DNA from: Thinopyrum elongatum
Taxonomy: Eukaryota > Streptophyta > Magnoliopsida > Poales > Poaceae
DNA length: 64,000 bases
Assembly: GCA_011799875.1 (NCBI GenBank)
Contig: CM022299.1
Coordinates: 355,088,782-355,152,781 of the forward strand
Direction of reading: 5' to 3'
Under the pieces are notes generated by a model. It saw only the letters and a list, made by a program, of their open reading frames with translations, had not been told where the DNA came from and ran no database searches. How positions within the stretch are numbered: position 1 is the first letter of the stretch; each line of letters begins with the position of its first letter. The position numbers were made by a program, and so were the translations under genes. Below are positions 11,518-23,933 of this stretch, piece after piece.

Positions 11518-13866
11518 CGCCTCGGTGTAGTGATAGAGGAACAACCAACCATTTGGGATAACCTGCAAAGTAGAACGTATATCAACAAATTTCATGGTGC
11601 TATTTTCAGTGTAAAAGCCATAGCCTCTAAGGCATCACATTAAAAGTGTATTGGTGGAACAATCAATGTCATCTCTGATCTCACCATGTCATACATAGCT
11701 TGATTACATCTACTCAAAACACTCTACTCTTAGTGGTGTTTCTAGGAGGTGCAGGCTGCAAAAAAAATTATAGCTCATCAGACATTCGCTAAATTTGTAA
11801 CTCAAATATTCTTTTCTGCAATCCAATTGTAGAAACACAATTTTTCTTGTTACAATAATTTCTACTTCATTCTGAAAATCCTTTTTGAAACATTTCAAAA
11901 GATCCATATTTATGTCTCAAGTAGTAAATACAAATATCTACTGAGTCAAACTTGAAGATAGATAAATCCACTACTTTCAACAACACTTATTGGACTACAT
12001 ACATCAATATTCACATATGCAATTTATTTTTGTTGCTCGTTCTTTATGGCTTGTGAACGGTATTTTCGTTCACTTCACTATTTGGACGAAAGTTGCAAGT
12101 GTCAGATGATTCATAATCATATCACACCAAAAATCCATCACTATGGAATTTCTCCATGCGGGTTTCTCCAATGTGACTAAATGCAGTGCCGCACATATGT
12201 GGTATTCTTCTAGTCTTGCGACATCTAGCGTCAGTGTTATGGATGCTCAATTTTATCATCAATATTCATAACTTACATCCTATTCACAATAGGTGTATGG
12301 CCCTTTTGTTCATTACATTGAACAACTATTGTTCTCTTATGAACAAACTCCTTGCAACTTCTATCCAATGGGCTAGAGTGTACAAAACTCTAAAATGAAT
12401 TATGATAATAAATTCAGAGGTAATATTTTGATGAAAAAGTATCATAACTATTACAAAATTTTCAACACATATTTTAACCTCATTAATTTGTTGGTCATTA
12501 GGCCGTAGTTATTCTTGCATTGATTCGCAACAACTTGCAATCGAGTCGGTATTCTTGTGATCAACTTTTAACCACAATTCCCAAAGAATTTAGTGTTTAA
12601 CAATTTAATCATGATTCTCAAGTATCACAATTTACTTGACTGGCTTTCTCTATATCTTATAACTTGTATGACATTCATACTTGAGCTGGACATTTGAGTC
12701 TTCTTTTCTTTCCGCCTCTAAACTTCTTATAGTTTTACATTCAATATATCTCCCACTCAACAGAAGAATCATCTAACTTTTAAGAGTGGCACGAGCCCTG
12801 AACTTCCCTAGGCATGTAAGTCTCATTACATCCTTTGGTTTTGTTCTTTCTCTTTAAGTTCTCACCATCAACTCTTAACTGGTGTTCTTCCGGATCGTAT
12901 GCATATTAGTCTTAAACATAGTTGAACACTTCACTAGATCTTGCAAATAAAACACTCATTTAGATATCACATATCTTTTAATATTTGTTTGTTTGTTTCT
13001 GAAAACAATTTTTAGTTCCAAGAATATCACATAACTATCCCAAACTTTTTGAAGTTCGGGTTTCTTGGAAGCAAGCAGGCCATAATGCAATTCTAACTTT
13101 TTGGATCGAAGGATGTGAGTCTCATCATCCATAGCATTAGCAAGAGAATATTGTAAGCATGCAGTAGGACAAAATCCTTCTTGGCACTTTTAGGGGACGA
13201 TCCTCTCAATCATAAAGATTCGACCAGATAAATAACTGTCAATCAATTGCAATAACAAAGGTGGAACTGTGAGCCATAATTTCTACAACTATAATGTAAA
13301 CTACACATAGACATTGTTCATAATAAATTTGCACTAGTGATTAAACATAATTGTGCTCACACTCAAATAAAAATATCTCTCATAATTTATTTTAAGTGAT
13401 TCAAGATCCAAATATAGTTATCAGCCATTGATGTGGACATCGCTGATGACGATAATTTTGACCGGTGGGCAAACTATTGCCGATCATATCACCATATGAC
13501 TCTTTTTCATCTTTCGATGCTTTGTGCTCTGAGCTCAGAACGACTCTGCCAGAACTTCAAGACAACCGACTGCTATTTGCATACATGGTCTGACCATCTC
13601 CGTGTTACACCACTCATCTCGTTTTTACTCATGTGGACATGACACACTCCGAGATGCTAGAATGTCGTAGATGGTTGCAACACTGGGAAGAGCACCTTTT
13701 GAATTTATATTTACTATGACAGATCACCCTAATAATTGACTACTGTGCAATCAAAGGGTGCAAATAACAAAAGGGATAAACATCTCAGGCAGTTCATAAA
13801 AGCATGATATGGTATAGCCCTGGGCGCCGGGAATCTCCGTGACCATCTTCAATCTCTATTTGAAGC

Positions 13867-14012
13867 GTCGTGACGGCCAATATTTCATTGCCGTGGCAAC
13901 CGTTTCAAAAATGGTGTCGTGGCGGCAATTTCAGAAAACGTTGCCGGTGCGACCATTTCATAAAACGTTGCAGTGGCACCAAATTCAGAAATTTTGGCGT
14001 GGCATGAAATTA
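13867..14012 (+). repeat. Degenerate 27-bp tandem repeat, about 5 copies
   Basis: Units such as TTGCCGTGGCAACCGTTTCA and TTGCAGTGGCACCAAATTCA follow each other every 26-27 bases. It lies in the Copia internal region and has no coding role that I can see. Confidence 0.7.
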
Positions 14013-14704
14013 TAGCTCCTCGTCCCGTGCCTAGTACACCTTCTCCTAGTCGGGGTCCTCCGTGTACGTTTGCCATCGTTACCTGTAACTTGTAGGATAT
14101 CTCTATGATATTTACGTTAACATGGCAATCTCATGGCTCCAGCCATCATGCCGTGACGTGCAGGCCAGTTAACATTACAACATATAACCATCTCATACAT
14201 AAACTCATTATCATGATTAAGGCTATACCACATCATTTGCATACCCTGCAAAACCAAGTTAGATGTCCTCTAATCGGTTTTAGCAAAATTTTAGTTACAC
14301 GGTTAACCTGTTTTAACAAGTAATACTAGCTACCTACATCCACAATTTAGGCGATGATTCTTGATGCTAGATTAAGTTTCGGGGTGTGTGAAACAAGAGA
14401 CTTAATTAAAAATCTCTAGCCCCACTCTAAACTTCATCAATACGGGTGACCCCTAGAAGGTCATCCATCTTTGGCACCCACTTGTGTACGCGACGGTTCA
14501 CTATTCTCAACTATGGTGAAGCCCAAGGAACTATTAGCAGATCATCGACAGCCAGAGCCAATCGATTGTCAGAACCTTGTAACAAAGCAACACCATGCTG
14601 TCGATGAATTGAACCGTAGCAACACTTGAGGGAAGTATAACAAGAACATCAACCCTCACAATCACATGTGATCTAGCTCACAACCTGCACCTACTCATAT
14701 TCCT

Positions 14705-14718
14705 GCTCGTGATGCCAC
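14705..14718 (-). other. Primer-binding site of the Copia element
   Basis: On the minus strand GTGGCATCACGAGC directly follows the LTR end TTAACA. It is close to the TGGTATCAGAGC initiator-methionine tRNA site used by Copia elements. This fixes the LTR boundary and the orientation. Confidence 0.65.
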
Positions 14719-15754
14719 TGTTAAGAAACATACTAGAAAACAAAAAAAATCGCGCCTACGATCACCCAAGATCAATATGAAGATGCATAACGGGTTGTGA
14801 TCATGACCGTTACCGTCACCGAGTTGCAGCGGAAGAAGAACGTGTCGATGTAGATTGTACTTGGATTCCCTCATACGTAGATGAACGATCCCTCATACCG
14901 CCCACAAGCAGTCCCTCGAACCGAAGACCAAAAGCGCGGCCTCTCTACTTGGTTGCAAGCGCGCAACCTTCATGATCCGGCAGCGCTTCACCGTCCAGAG
15001 CTAATCGTCACCAGAGAATTAGAGGCAGGAGATTATAACCACACTAGACTTCTAATTATGAGGACAAGAGGATTAGCCACGCTCTAATTAGTCAACTACA
15101 ACATGAACTAGAAGAACTAGAGGAGGCTCCAAAACTTTTGTGTCCAAAGGGTGGAAATCCTCTAGTATATATAGGTTGGAGGGGAGAGGAGGGCGCCACA
15201 AGGGGAGGGAAAGTCCCTCCCCTTTGACCGGCCAAGGTAGGAGGAGTTGGACTCCTCCCCCACTCCAAATCGGCCCCTTCCTTAGGGAAGGGAGGCACTT
15301 TCCCGCTTGGGCCTTTTTGGCCCAAGTTGCCTTCCACCTCTTGGCCTTTTTAGGCCCGTTGATATTTAAATTAATATAAAATGTTCTAAATACTTCTAGA
15401 CCATTATATATATTTTTTAACATCTCTAGAAACTTTTTCCACCTATATATAATTTATCGGTAATACCCGGTATTACCTGATACTCACCGAAACCCTTCAG
15501 GTGACCCCGAAATGCTTTCGGATACTCTGAGAACTATTCCGAATATTCATGAAATAATTCCACAAATATATTCTCACGACTCCAGTCCTACTAACACTCA
15601 GCAGACGATGATTTCCTTAAGCTTGTGACCCTGTTGGTTCGGTAACTCACAGACCTCGACGGAACCGTTCGTTCAATGGCCGACAGCGGGACCGTGGACG
15701 TCCATATTGGTCCCTATGAGTACACGAATGATATTCTAATGAACCTTTGGCTAT

Positions 15755-18154
15755 TGATACGTCTCCAACGTATCTATAATTTTTTATTGTTCCATGCTAT
15801 TATAGTATCAAGGGATAATTAGTTTTATGCCCTTAGTTGTTTCCCACTCAGTTGTTTTACCCCTAATTTTCAAAAGGCACCGGTTCTGTCCAAGTCACTT
15901 CGCTCCTCTTATGCTTTTGCCCTTCGACCGTTTGACTGTCAATTTGAAAACTTCATAACTAATTCATACTAAATCAGAAAAATGCAAATAAGATACCAAA
16001 ATATTCGAGAAAACATCACCTATATGATAGTGTCATTTGCATTTATGACATAAGTGTTGGAAAGTTCCCATCCAAGTTTTAGCTCTTATGATACCACCAT
16101 GAATAGTAAAATCTAAAAAAAATCAAAAAAAAAATTGGTGCAAAGAATGACAAATGTTTGAAGTGATTGCCAAGTTTCATTAGGGAATGACATTGGTGGA
16201 AGTCATGGCAAAAAAATAATCAGCACTCCAAAATAGATTGTTTTTTTGCCACGACTTCCACGAAAGTCATTCTGTGATGAAACTTGTCAAGCACTTAGAA
16301 CATTTGTCATTCTTTGCCACCAATTTTTTTCTGAATACTTTGATTTTTTTCTTCAGATTTTACTATTCATGGTGGTATCATAAGATCTAAACCTCGGATG
16401 GGCACTTTCCAACACTTTTGTCATGAATGCAAATGACACTGTCATATAGGTGATGTTTTTCCGAACATTTTGGTATCTTATTTGCATTTTTCTGATTTAG
16501 TACGAATTATTTATGAAGTTTTCAAACTAACGGTCAAAAGGTCAAAGGGCAAAAGCATAAAAGGAGCGAATGACTTGGACATAACCGGTGGCTTTTGGAA
16601 ATTAGGGGTAAAACAGCCGAGTGGGACACAACAAGGGGCATAAAACTAATTATCCCTAGTATCAATCTTTGATGTTTTATATGCAATTATATATCATTTT
16701 TTGGTACTAACCTATTAACCTAGTGCCCAGTGCCAGTTGTTGTTTTTTTGCTTGTTTTTGGCTTTTCAGGAAATCAATATCAAACAGAGTCCAGATGGAG
16801 AAAAAACTTTGGATTAATTTTTTCCGGACCAGAAGAGACCCTAGAAGGTTCGGAAGAAGACCTGACGAGGCACGAGGGAGCGACAAGCTCGGGAGGCGCG
16901 CCTCGGGGGGCGCCCCTAGGCTTGTGGGCCCTTTGTGGCACCTATTGACCTAGTTCCGCCTCTATAAACTCTCAAATATTCCCCTGACATCAGAGAGCCA
17001 TCGGAAATACTTTTACCGCCGCCGCAAGTTTGTGTTCTCGCGAGATCATATCTGGAGGCCTTCTCCGATACTCTGCCGGAGTGGGAGTCGACCACGGAGG
17101 GGCTCTACATCAACCTTGTTGCCCCTCTGATGATGTGTGAGTAGTTTACCACAGACCTACGGGTCCATAGCTAGTAGCTAGATGGCTTCTTCTCTCTCTT
17201 TGATCATCAATACAATGTTCTCCTCGATGTTCTTGGAGTTCTATTCGATGTAATCACTTTTTGCGGTGTGTTTGTTGCGATCCGATGAATTGTGAGTTTA
17301 TGATCAGACTATCCATGAATATTATTTGAGTCTTCTCTGAACTCTTTTTATGCATGATTATTATAGCTTTGTATTTCTCTCCGATCTATTGATTTGGTTT
17401 GGCAAACTAGATTGATTTTTCTTGCAATGGGAGAGGTGCTTTGTGATGGGTTTGATCTTGCGGTACTCAATCCCAGCGACAGAAAGGGACATGACACGTA
17501 TTTTTATCGTTGCCATTAAGGATACAAAGATGGGGTTTATTCATGCGTGTGTTTACTTTGTCTACATCATGTCATATTGCTTAAGGTGTTACTCCGTTCT
17601 TTATGAACTTAATACTCTAGATGCATGCTGGATAGCGGTTGATGTGTGGAGTAATAGTAGTAGATGCAGGCAGGAGTCGGTCTACTAGTCTCGGACATAA
17701 TGCCTATATACATGATCATTGCCTTGGATATCGTCATGATTATTTGCTTTTCTATCAATTGCCTAACATTAATTTGCTTACCCACCATATGCTATTTTCA
17801 ACAGAGAAGCCTCTAGTGAAAACTATGGCCCCCGGGTCTACCTTTTATCATATATGAAAATCAAAAATACCTTGCTACAAGTTTATTTACTTTATATTAT
17901 TTTGTATTTTTGTGCTATCTATCTATCACTACAAGATTTGATCCTTGCAATTAACCGCCGAGGGATTGACAACCCCTTGTTCGCGTTGGGTGCAAGTATT
18001 TGTTATCTTGTGTGTAGGTACTGGTAACGAGGTGTTGCGTGGTTCTCCTACAGGATTGATAACCTTGGATCTTAACTGAGGGAAATACTTATCTCTACTG
18101 TATTGCATCATCCTTTCCTCTTCAACGAAATCCCAATGCAGCTCACAGGTAGCA
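15755..18154 (+). repeat. 5' LTR of element A
   Basis: Runs from TGATACGTCTCC to AGGTAGCA. Without the MULE and its duplicated target (854 bases) it is about 1546 bases. The promoter region is likely near CCTCTATAAACTC at about 16960. It matches the 3' LTR at 23934-25151 along its length, except for a 314-base segment (17277-17590) that the 3' copy has lost. Confidence 0.85.
15812..16656. mobile_element. Fold-back MULE (Mutator-like), 845 bp, nearly all inverted repeat
   Basis: Ends are GGGATAATTAGTTTTATGCC and its complement. The flanks are a perfect 9-bp target duplication, TAGTATCAA at 15803-15811 and 16657-16665, as expected for Mutator-like elements. The uninterrupted target can be seen in the 3' LTR near 23978. 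The two arms (about 15812-16225 and 16245-16656) are complementary almost end to end around a short centre (CAGCACTCCAAAATAG), so the whole element could fold into one long hairpin. No transposase is present. Confidence 0.9.
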
Positions 18155-18165
18155 GGAAGAATTTG

Positions 18166-18183
18166 TGGTGCCGTTGTCGGGGA
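18166..18183 (+). other. Primer-binding site of element A (tRNA-Asp type)
   Basis: TGGTGCCGTTGTCGGGGA lies 11 bases after the 5' LTR. It resembles the Athila-group site TGGCGCCGTTGCCGGGGA, with two changes. Confidence 0.75.
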
Positions 18184-18329
18184 GACATCATCAACATCTA
18201 TCAAGTACCATTGCATAAACTTTCATCTCCTAGCATTTACATTATTTGCCATTTGCCTCTCATTTTCATCTACCCCACTTCTAAAATATTTTCACAAAAA
18301 TACAAAAGTATATTCCGTTTGCCTTTTGC

Positions 18330-19303
18330 TTGTTTGCTTGTTATCTTGCTTGCCTAGTCGCGATGTCTCAAGAAAATATCAAATTGTGTGATTTTTCCAA
18401 TACTAATAATAATGATTTTATTAGTACTCTGATTGCTCCTCCCGCCACTAGTGCAGAGTCTTGTGATATTAATGCCGCTTTGCAAAATCTTGTTATGAAA
18501 GAACAATTTGCCGGCAGTCCTAATGAAGATGTCGTGTCCCATCTTAATACTTTCATTGAATTGTGTGGCATGCAAAAGAAAAAAGATGTGGAGAATGATA
18601 TTGTGGAATTAAAATAATTTCCGTTCTCACTACGAGATCTCGCTAAAACTTGGTTTTCATCTTTGCCATGAAATTGTATTGATTCTTAGGATTAGTGTAA
18701 GGATGCTTTTATTGCCAAATATTTTCCTCCCGTGAAAATTATTTCTCTTAGAAATCAAATTATGAATTTTAAGAAACTTGACCATGAACATGTTGCCCAA
18801 TCTTGGGAGATGATGAAATTAATGATAAGAAATCGCCCTACTCATGGTTTAAGTTTGTGGATGATCATACAAAAATTTATGCGGGATTGAACTTTGTTTC
18901 TAGAAATCTTTTAGATTCCGCTGCGGGAGGTACTTTCATGGAAATCACACTAGGAGAAGCTATCAAATTGCATGATAATATTATGGCAAATTATTCACAA
19001 TGGCATACTGAAAGAACACCTACTAGTAAAAAGGTGAACTCTGTTGATGAAGTAGATGCAGTTATGAAATTGGTTGCTAGTAAAAATGCTCATATTGATC
19101 CTAATGATGTACCATTGTCTACTTTGATTGAGCAAAATAATAATCCCGTAGATGTGAATTTTGTCTCGCGAAACAACTTCAATAGTAGTGCTTATAGAAG
19201 AAAATTTCCTCTAATAATTATGGCAATTACTATGGTAATTATAATAATAATAATAATAATAGGATGCACTCTGATATTGAAATTAATATCAAGAATTTAT
19301 TAA
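18330..19303 (+). pseudogene. Decayed gag of element A
   Basis: Open pieces at 18363-18617 and 18803-19303 are parts of one gag domain. The first reads LVMKEQFAGSPNEDVVSHLN and stops just before FPFSLRDLAKTWFSSLP, which is the conserved Athila-type retrotransposon gag core (F.FSL.D.A..W). The second contains LDSAAGGTFMEIT, also typical of Athila gag. Several stops and frameshifts separate them, and no CCHC knuckle survives. There is a run of ATT/ATA codons near 19240. It would have formed the virus-like particle shell; it is now non-coding. Confidence 0.75.
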
Positions 19304-19456
19304 TGCTCAAAAAGTTTTCAACACTATGATAAAAGAAAAATTGAGTAAACTTGATATGTCTATAAGTATGGATAGAATTGTTCCTAATGTGGAAAATCTT
19401 AAATTTTGCTAACCAAGCTTGATATAAATGAATAAATTAAAACCCTTTATGTCTCC

Positions 19457-20101
19457 ATGGATGAAAGTAAAGAAAGAACCGCTAGGTTGTGGGCTAAGCG
19501 AGAATTCTTAGAAAAAGCGATTCCGCCCGATTTTTATCGTAGTAATGATGAAGATATTAAAATGATTGGTGTTTCTTTTGTTGAATCTTTGTTTAGTGAT
19601 ATTAAACTTGATGAAAAGGGGACTAAAGATGAGTTAACTTTAGCTAGAAGGTGTCCCCGTAATTGGGAGGGTGAAAATGTTAATGAAAGAATTGATAAAA
19701 GTGGGTTTGGAGAGGTAAAAACTTTAAATAGCGATGTGCCCACTATTTTGGATTGCAAAGATTTAAATTATGATAGTTGTTCTTTGATTGAGTGTATTTA
19801 TTTGTTGCAATCCATGTTAAATTCACCCAATGCTTATGAGCAAAATAAGGTTTTTACTAAACATATCGTAGAAGCGATGATGAAAGCTTTAGAAGAAAAG
19901 CTCGAATTGGAGGTTTCAATACCTAGGAAATTATACGATGAATGGGAACCTACCATTAAAGTTAAAATTAAAAATTATGAGTGCAATGATTTATGTGATT
20001 TGGGTGCTAGCATTTCCACAATACCAAAAATCTCTATGTGATGTGCTAGGTTTTACCAATATGGATGAATGTTCCATTAATTTGCACTTAGCAGATTCCA
20101 C
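19457..20101 (+). pseudogene. Protease region of element A, left part
   Basis: The ORF 19457-20041 (194 codons) ends in IKNYECNDLCDLGASISTIP. The CDLGAS segment is the retropepsin active-site region of Athila-type Gypsy proteins (usually ALCDLGASVSLMP). The last residues shift frame at about 20035, and the reading continues in another frame as LCDVLGF...INLHLADST until the solo LTR insertion at 20102. Its continuation is at 21607-21793. Upstream, the first ~120 codons are an acidic linker typical for this group. Confidence 0.7.
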
Positions 20102-21601
20102 TAATACATCCATTTTGCATCATGTTTTCCTACTGTTATTTATGATGTTTGATCAATATAATACTTTGTGGTGCCATTCTAATGCATTTTTTCTCTTAAT
20201 TTGCAAGATTTACATGACAAGGAGATTACCGACAGCTGGAACTCTGGGCCTAAAAAAGCTATGTCAGAGATACCTATTCTGCACATCTCCAAATGAGATG
20301 AAATTTCACGGAGAATTATTTTGGAATAAATAAAAAGTACTAGAATAAAGAAATACCAGAGGGGGCCACCCAGGTGCCCACGAGGCACCAGGGCGCGCCC
20401 TGGTGGCTCGTGGGGCCCCTGGCCAACCTCCGGTGCCCATCTTCTCGTATATAAGACCATTTGCCCTAAAAAACATAAGGGGAGGACTTTCGGGATGAAG
20501 CACCGCTGTCTCGAGGCGGAACCTGGGCATGAGCACTTTCGCTCTTTGGCGGAGCGATTCCGCCGGGGAAACTTCTCTCCGGGAGGGGAAAACCAAAGCC
20601 ATCGTCATCACCAAAAACCCTCTCATCATGGGAGGATCAATCTTCATCAACATCTTCACTTGCACTATCTCGTCTCAAACCCTAGTTCATCTCTTGTATT
20701 CAATCTTTGTATCAGAACCTCAGATTGGTACCTGTGGGTTGCTAGTAGTGTTGACTACATCTTATAGTTGATGCTAGTTGGTTTATTTGGTGGAAGATTA
20801 TATATTCAGATCCTTACTGATATTCAATACCCCTCCAATCTTGAACATGAATATGATTTGTGAGTAGTTACTTTTTTTCTTGAGGACATGAGAGACATCT
20901 TGTCATAAGTAATCATGTGAATTCGGTATTCGTTTGATATTTTGATGATATGTATGTTGTTGCTTCCTTTAGTGGTGTCATGTTAACGTCGACTACATGA
21001 TACTTCACCATCTTTGGGCCTAAGGGAAGGCACTGTGGAGTAGTAATAAGATGATAGGCTGCTTGAGTGATAGAAGCTTAAACCCTAGTTTATGCGCTAT
21101 TCTGTAAGGGGGCTGATTTGGATCCATATGTTTCATGCTATGGTTAGATTTATCTTAATTCTTCTTTCATAGTTGCGGATGCTTGTGAGAGGGGTTAATA
21201 ATAAGTGGGAGGCTTGTTCAAGTAAGAACAACAACCAAGCACCGATCCACCCACATATCAAATTATAAAATTAGTGAATGCGAATCAAACAAACATGATG
21301 AAACTGACTAGATGAAATTCTCGCGTGTCCTCAAGAACACTTTGCTTATTATAAGACACCGTTCCGGCCTATCCTTTGCTACAAAAAGGATTGGGCTACC
21401 TTGCTGCACCTCTATTACCATTGTTACTTGTTGCTCGTTACAAATTACCTTGCTATCAAACTATCTGTTACAAACAATTTTAGTGCTTGCAAAAAATACC
21501 TTACTGAAAACCGCTTGTCATTTCCCTCTACTCCTCGTTGAGTTCGACACTCTTACTTATCGAAAGGACTACGATTGATCCCCTATACTTGTGGGTCATC
21601 A
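20102..21601 (+). mobile_element. Solo LTR (Gypsy) inside element A protease
   Basis: Flanked by a perfect 5-bp target duplication TCCAC (20097-20101 and 21602-21606). It starts TAATACATCCATTTTGCATC, so the expected TG start and a CpG have mutated, and ends CTTGTGGGTCATCA like other Athila-like LTRs. A TATA-like CTCGTATATAAGAC lies at about 20444. No primer-binding site or internal sequence is present. It splits the protease reading frame, which resumes at 21607. The same LTR family, in the other orientation, may occur at 31225-31680. Confidence 0.85.
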
Positions 21602-21606
21602 TCCAC

Positions 21607-21793
21607 CATTAAGAAACCTGTGGGTAGAATAAATGATGTTGTTATTCTTGCAAATAGGAATTATGTGCCCGTTGATTTCATTGTGCTTGACATTGATTGT
21701 AATCCGTCTTGTCCCATAATACTTGGTAGGCCTTTCCTACGAACCATAGGTGCTGTTATTGATATGAAAGAAGGGTATGGAACACTTCCCTAG
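21607..21793 (+). pseudogene. Protease region of element A, right part
   Basis: Translates to KKPVGRINDVVILANRNYVP and ends in PIILGRPFLRTIGAVIDM, followed by a stop at about 21793. ILGRPFL is the conserved C-terminal motif of Gypsy/Athila retropepsins. It continues the frame broken at 20101. No polymerase domain follows. Confidence 0.75.
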
Positions 21794-23933
21794 AAAGAAA
21801 ATTAGGCCACCATATTAATCCATTATTAGGGCCACCTACGAAATTAATCTTAAGGATGACAACACTTGAACCTATGCATTACGCCTAGCTAGGTGTGTAA
21901 AACAATAGCGCTAGTTGGGAGGCAACCCAATAGTTATCTTAATTTTCTTGTTTCTTTTCTGTTTTTTTGTGTGCACACAATTATTCTACTGTTATGGTTG
22001 TGTTATTTTTTGTTTTAATTAGTGTTTTTTCCAAGTAAAGCCTTTGGGACGATTTGAATGATAGTTGCTTTGATTTTGTGAGAAAACAGAAACTTTTACC
22101 TCCAGTAGCAGAATTTTTTTAATTTTCTGGACCATGTAAAAATTGTGAGTTTTTTTACACATGGTTGATATACAAATTTTCCACGTTGTCCTAATTATTC
22201 AGAATTTTTGGAGTTACAGAAGTATTATCAATATTTGAATTGTTACAGACTATTCTGTTTTTTGACAATCTGTTTTTGTTGCGTTGTTTGCTTGTTTTGA
22301 TGAATCTATGAATTGTATCGAGGGGTATAAGCCATGGTCAAGTTAGAATATAGTAGGTATAATGCAATATTAAAATATTAATGGCTTTATAGTAGTACCT
22401 AAAGTAGTGATTTGTTTTGTTATACTAACGGATCTCACGAAGGTTTTTGTTGAGTTTGTGTGTGCTGAAGTTTTCAAGTTTTGGGTGAGATCACGATGGA
22501 TGAAGGAATAAGAAGTGGCAAGAGCCTAAGCTTGGGGATTCCTGAGGCACCCCAAGGTAATATTCAAGGACTCCCAAGCATCTAAGCTTGGGGATGCCCC
22601 GGAAGGAATCCCCTCTTTCTACTACCGACCTTTCCGCAATTTGCTAGCCTCTTCGGTACCGTGCATTGCCCTTTCTCACCTTGAGATGTGGTGCAAACTT
22701 CGCTAGTGCATCCAAACCCCGTGATATGATACGCTCTATCACACATAAGCCTCCTTATATCTTCCTCAAAACAGCCACCATACCTACCTATTATGGCATT
22801 TCCATAGCCATTCCAAGATATATTGCCATGCAACTTCCATGATTCTGTTTTATTATGACATACATCATCATTATCATATTGCTTTGCATGATCATATAGC
22901 TGACATTGTATTTGTGGCTCAGCCACCGTTCATATTTTTTATACATCTTACGCTAGATCATTGCACATCCGGGTACACCGCCGGAGGCATTCATATAGAG
23001 TCATATTTTGTTCTAGTATCAATTTGTAATTTTCTTTCGAGTCGTGAGTAAATAGAAGTGTGATGATCATCATGTTCATTATTAGAGCATTGTCCCAAGT
23101 GAGAAAAAAAGAGGCCAAAAAGAGCCCAACAAAAAAAGATAAAAAGAGAGAAGGGGCAATGTTACTATCCTTTCCACACTTGTGCTTCAAAGTAGCACAA
23201 TGTTTTTCATATAGAGAGTCTGCTATGCTTTCATTCTCATATAACTAGTGGAAAATTTTCATTATAGAACTTGGCTTGTATATTCCAATGATGGACTTCC
23301 TCAAATGCTCGATGTCTTCATGAGCAAGCAAGTTGGATGCACACCCACTTAGTTTTATTTTTGAGCTTTCATACACTTATAGCTCTAAGCGCATCCGTTG
23401 CATGGCAATCTCTACTCCTTGCAATGACATCAATTGATGGGCATCTCCATAGCCCGTTGATTAGCCTCGTCGATGTGAGATTTTTTTATTTTTTGTCTTC
23501 TTCATGCAACCTCCAACATCATACTCTATTCCACCCATAGTGCCATATCAATGGCTTGCGCTCTTATATTGCGTGAGAGTTGAAAAGGCTGAAGCACGTT
23601 AAAAAGTATGAACCAATTGCTTGGCTTGTCATCGGGGTTGTGCATGATAAATACTTTGTGTTAAGAAGATGGAGCATGACAAGGCTATATGATTTTGTAG
23701 GGATAACGTTCTTTAGCATTGATATTTTGAAAGAAATGATTGTTTGTTGGTATGCCTTATTATTATTGTTATTATGTCAAACTATAGACTATTGCGTTGA
23801 ATCACTCGGATCTTAATATTCATGCCACAAAGAGAAATTACATGATGAACATGATAGGTAGCATTCCACATCAAAACTTCTGTTTTCATCATTTACCTAC
23901 TCGAGGACGAGCAGAAATTAAGCTTGGGATGCT
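21794..23933 (+). other. 3' non-coding region of element A
   Basis: Contains the gene-end motif GTTGGGAGGCAACCCAAT at about 21915, then about 2 kb without coding sequence. AAAACAGCCACCATACCTAC near 22769 recurs in element B and at about 27832. It ends in the polypurine-tract-like GAGCAGAAATTAAGCTTGGG just before the 3' LTR. No pol gene is present. Confidence 0.75.

Larger units (their letters stand above)
11540..14718 (-). pseudogene. Copia internal region with integrase remnant
   Basis: This is the internal part of a minus-strand Copia element whose 5' LTR starts at 14719. About 11545-11935 translates on the minus strand, across several stops, to an eroded Copia integrase core: FQNEVE, then a decayed DRGGEY-type motif read as LDCRKEYLSYKF, then PLRVE where Copia proteins have PQRNG. 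The part next to the LTR (about 14100-14718) is leader. Between them the sequence is AT-rich and too decayed to assign gag. No reverse transcriptase, RNase H or 3' LTR is present; the element is truncated at about 11540. Confidence 0.6.
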
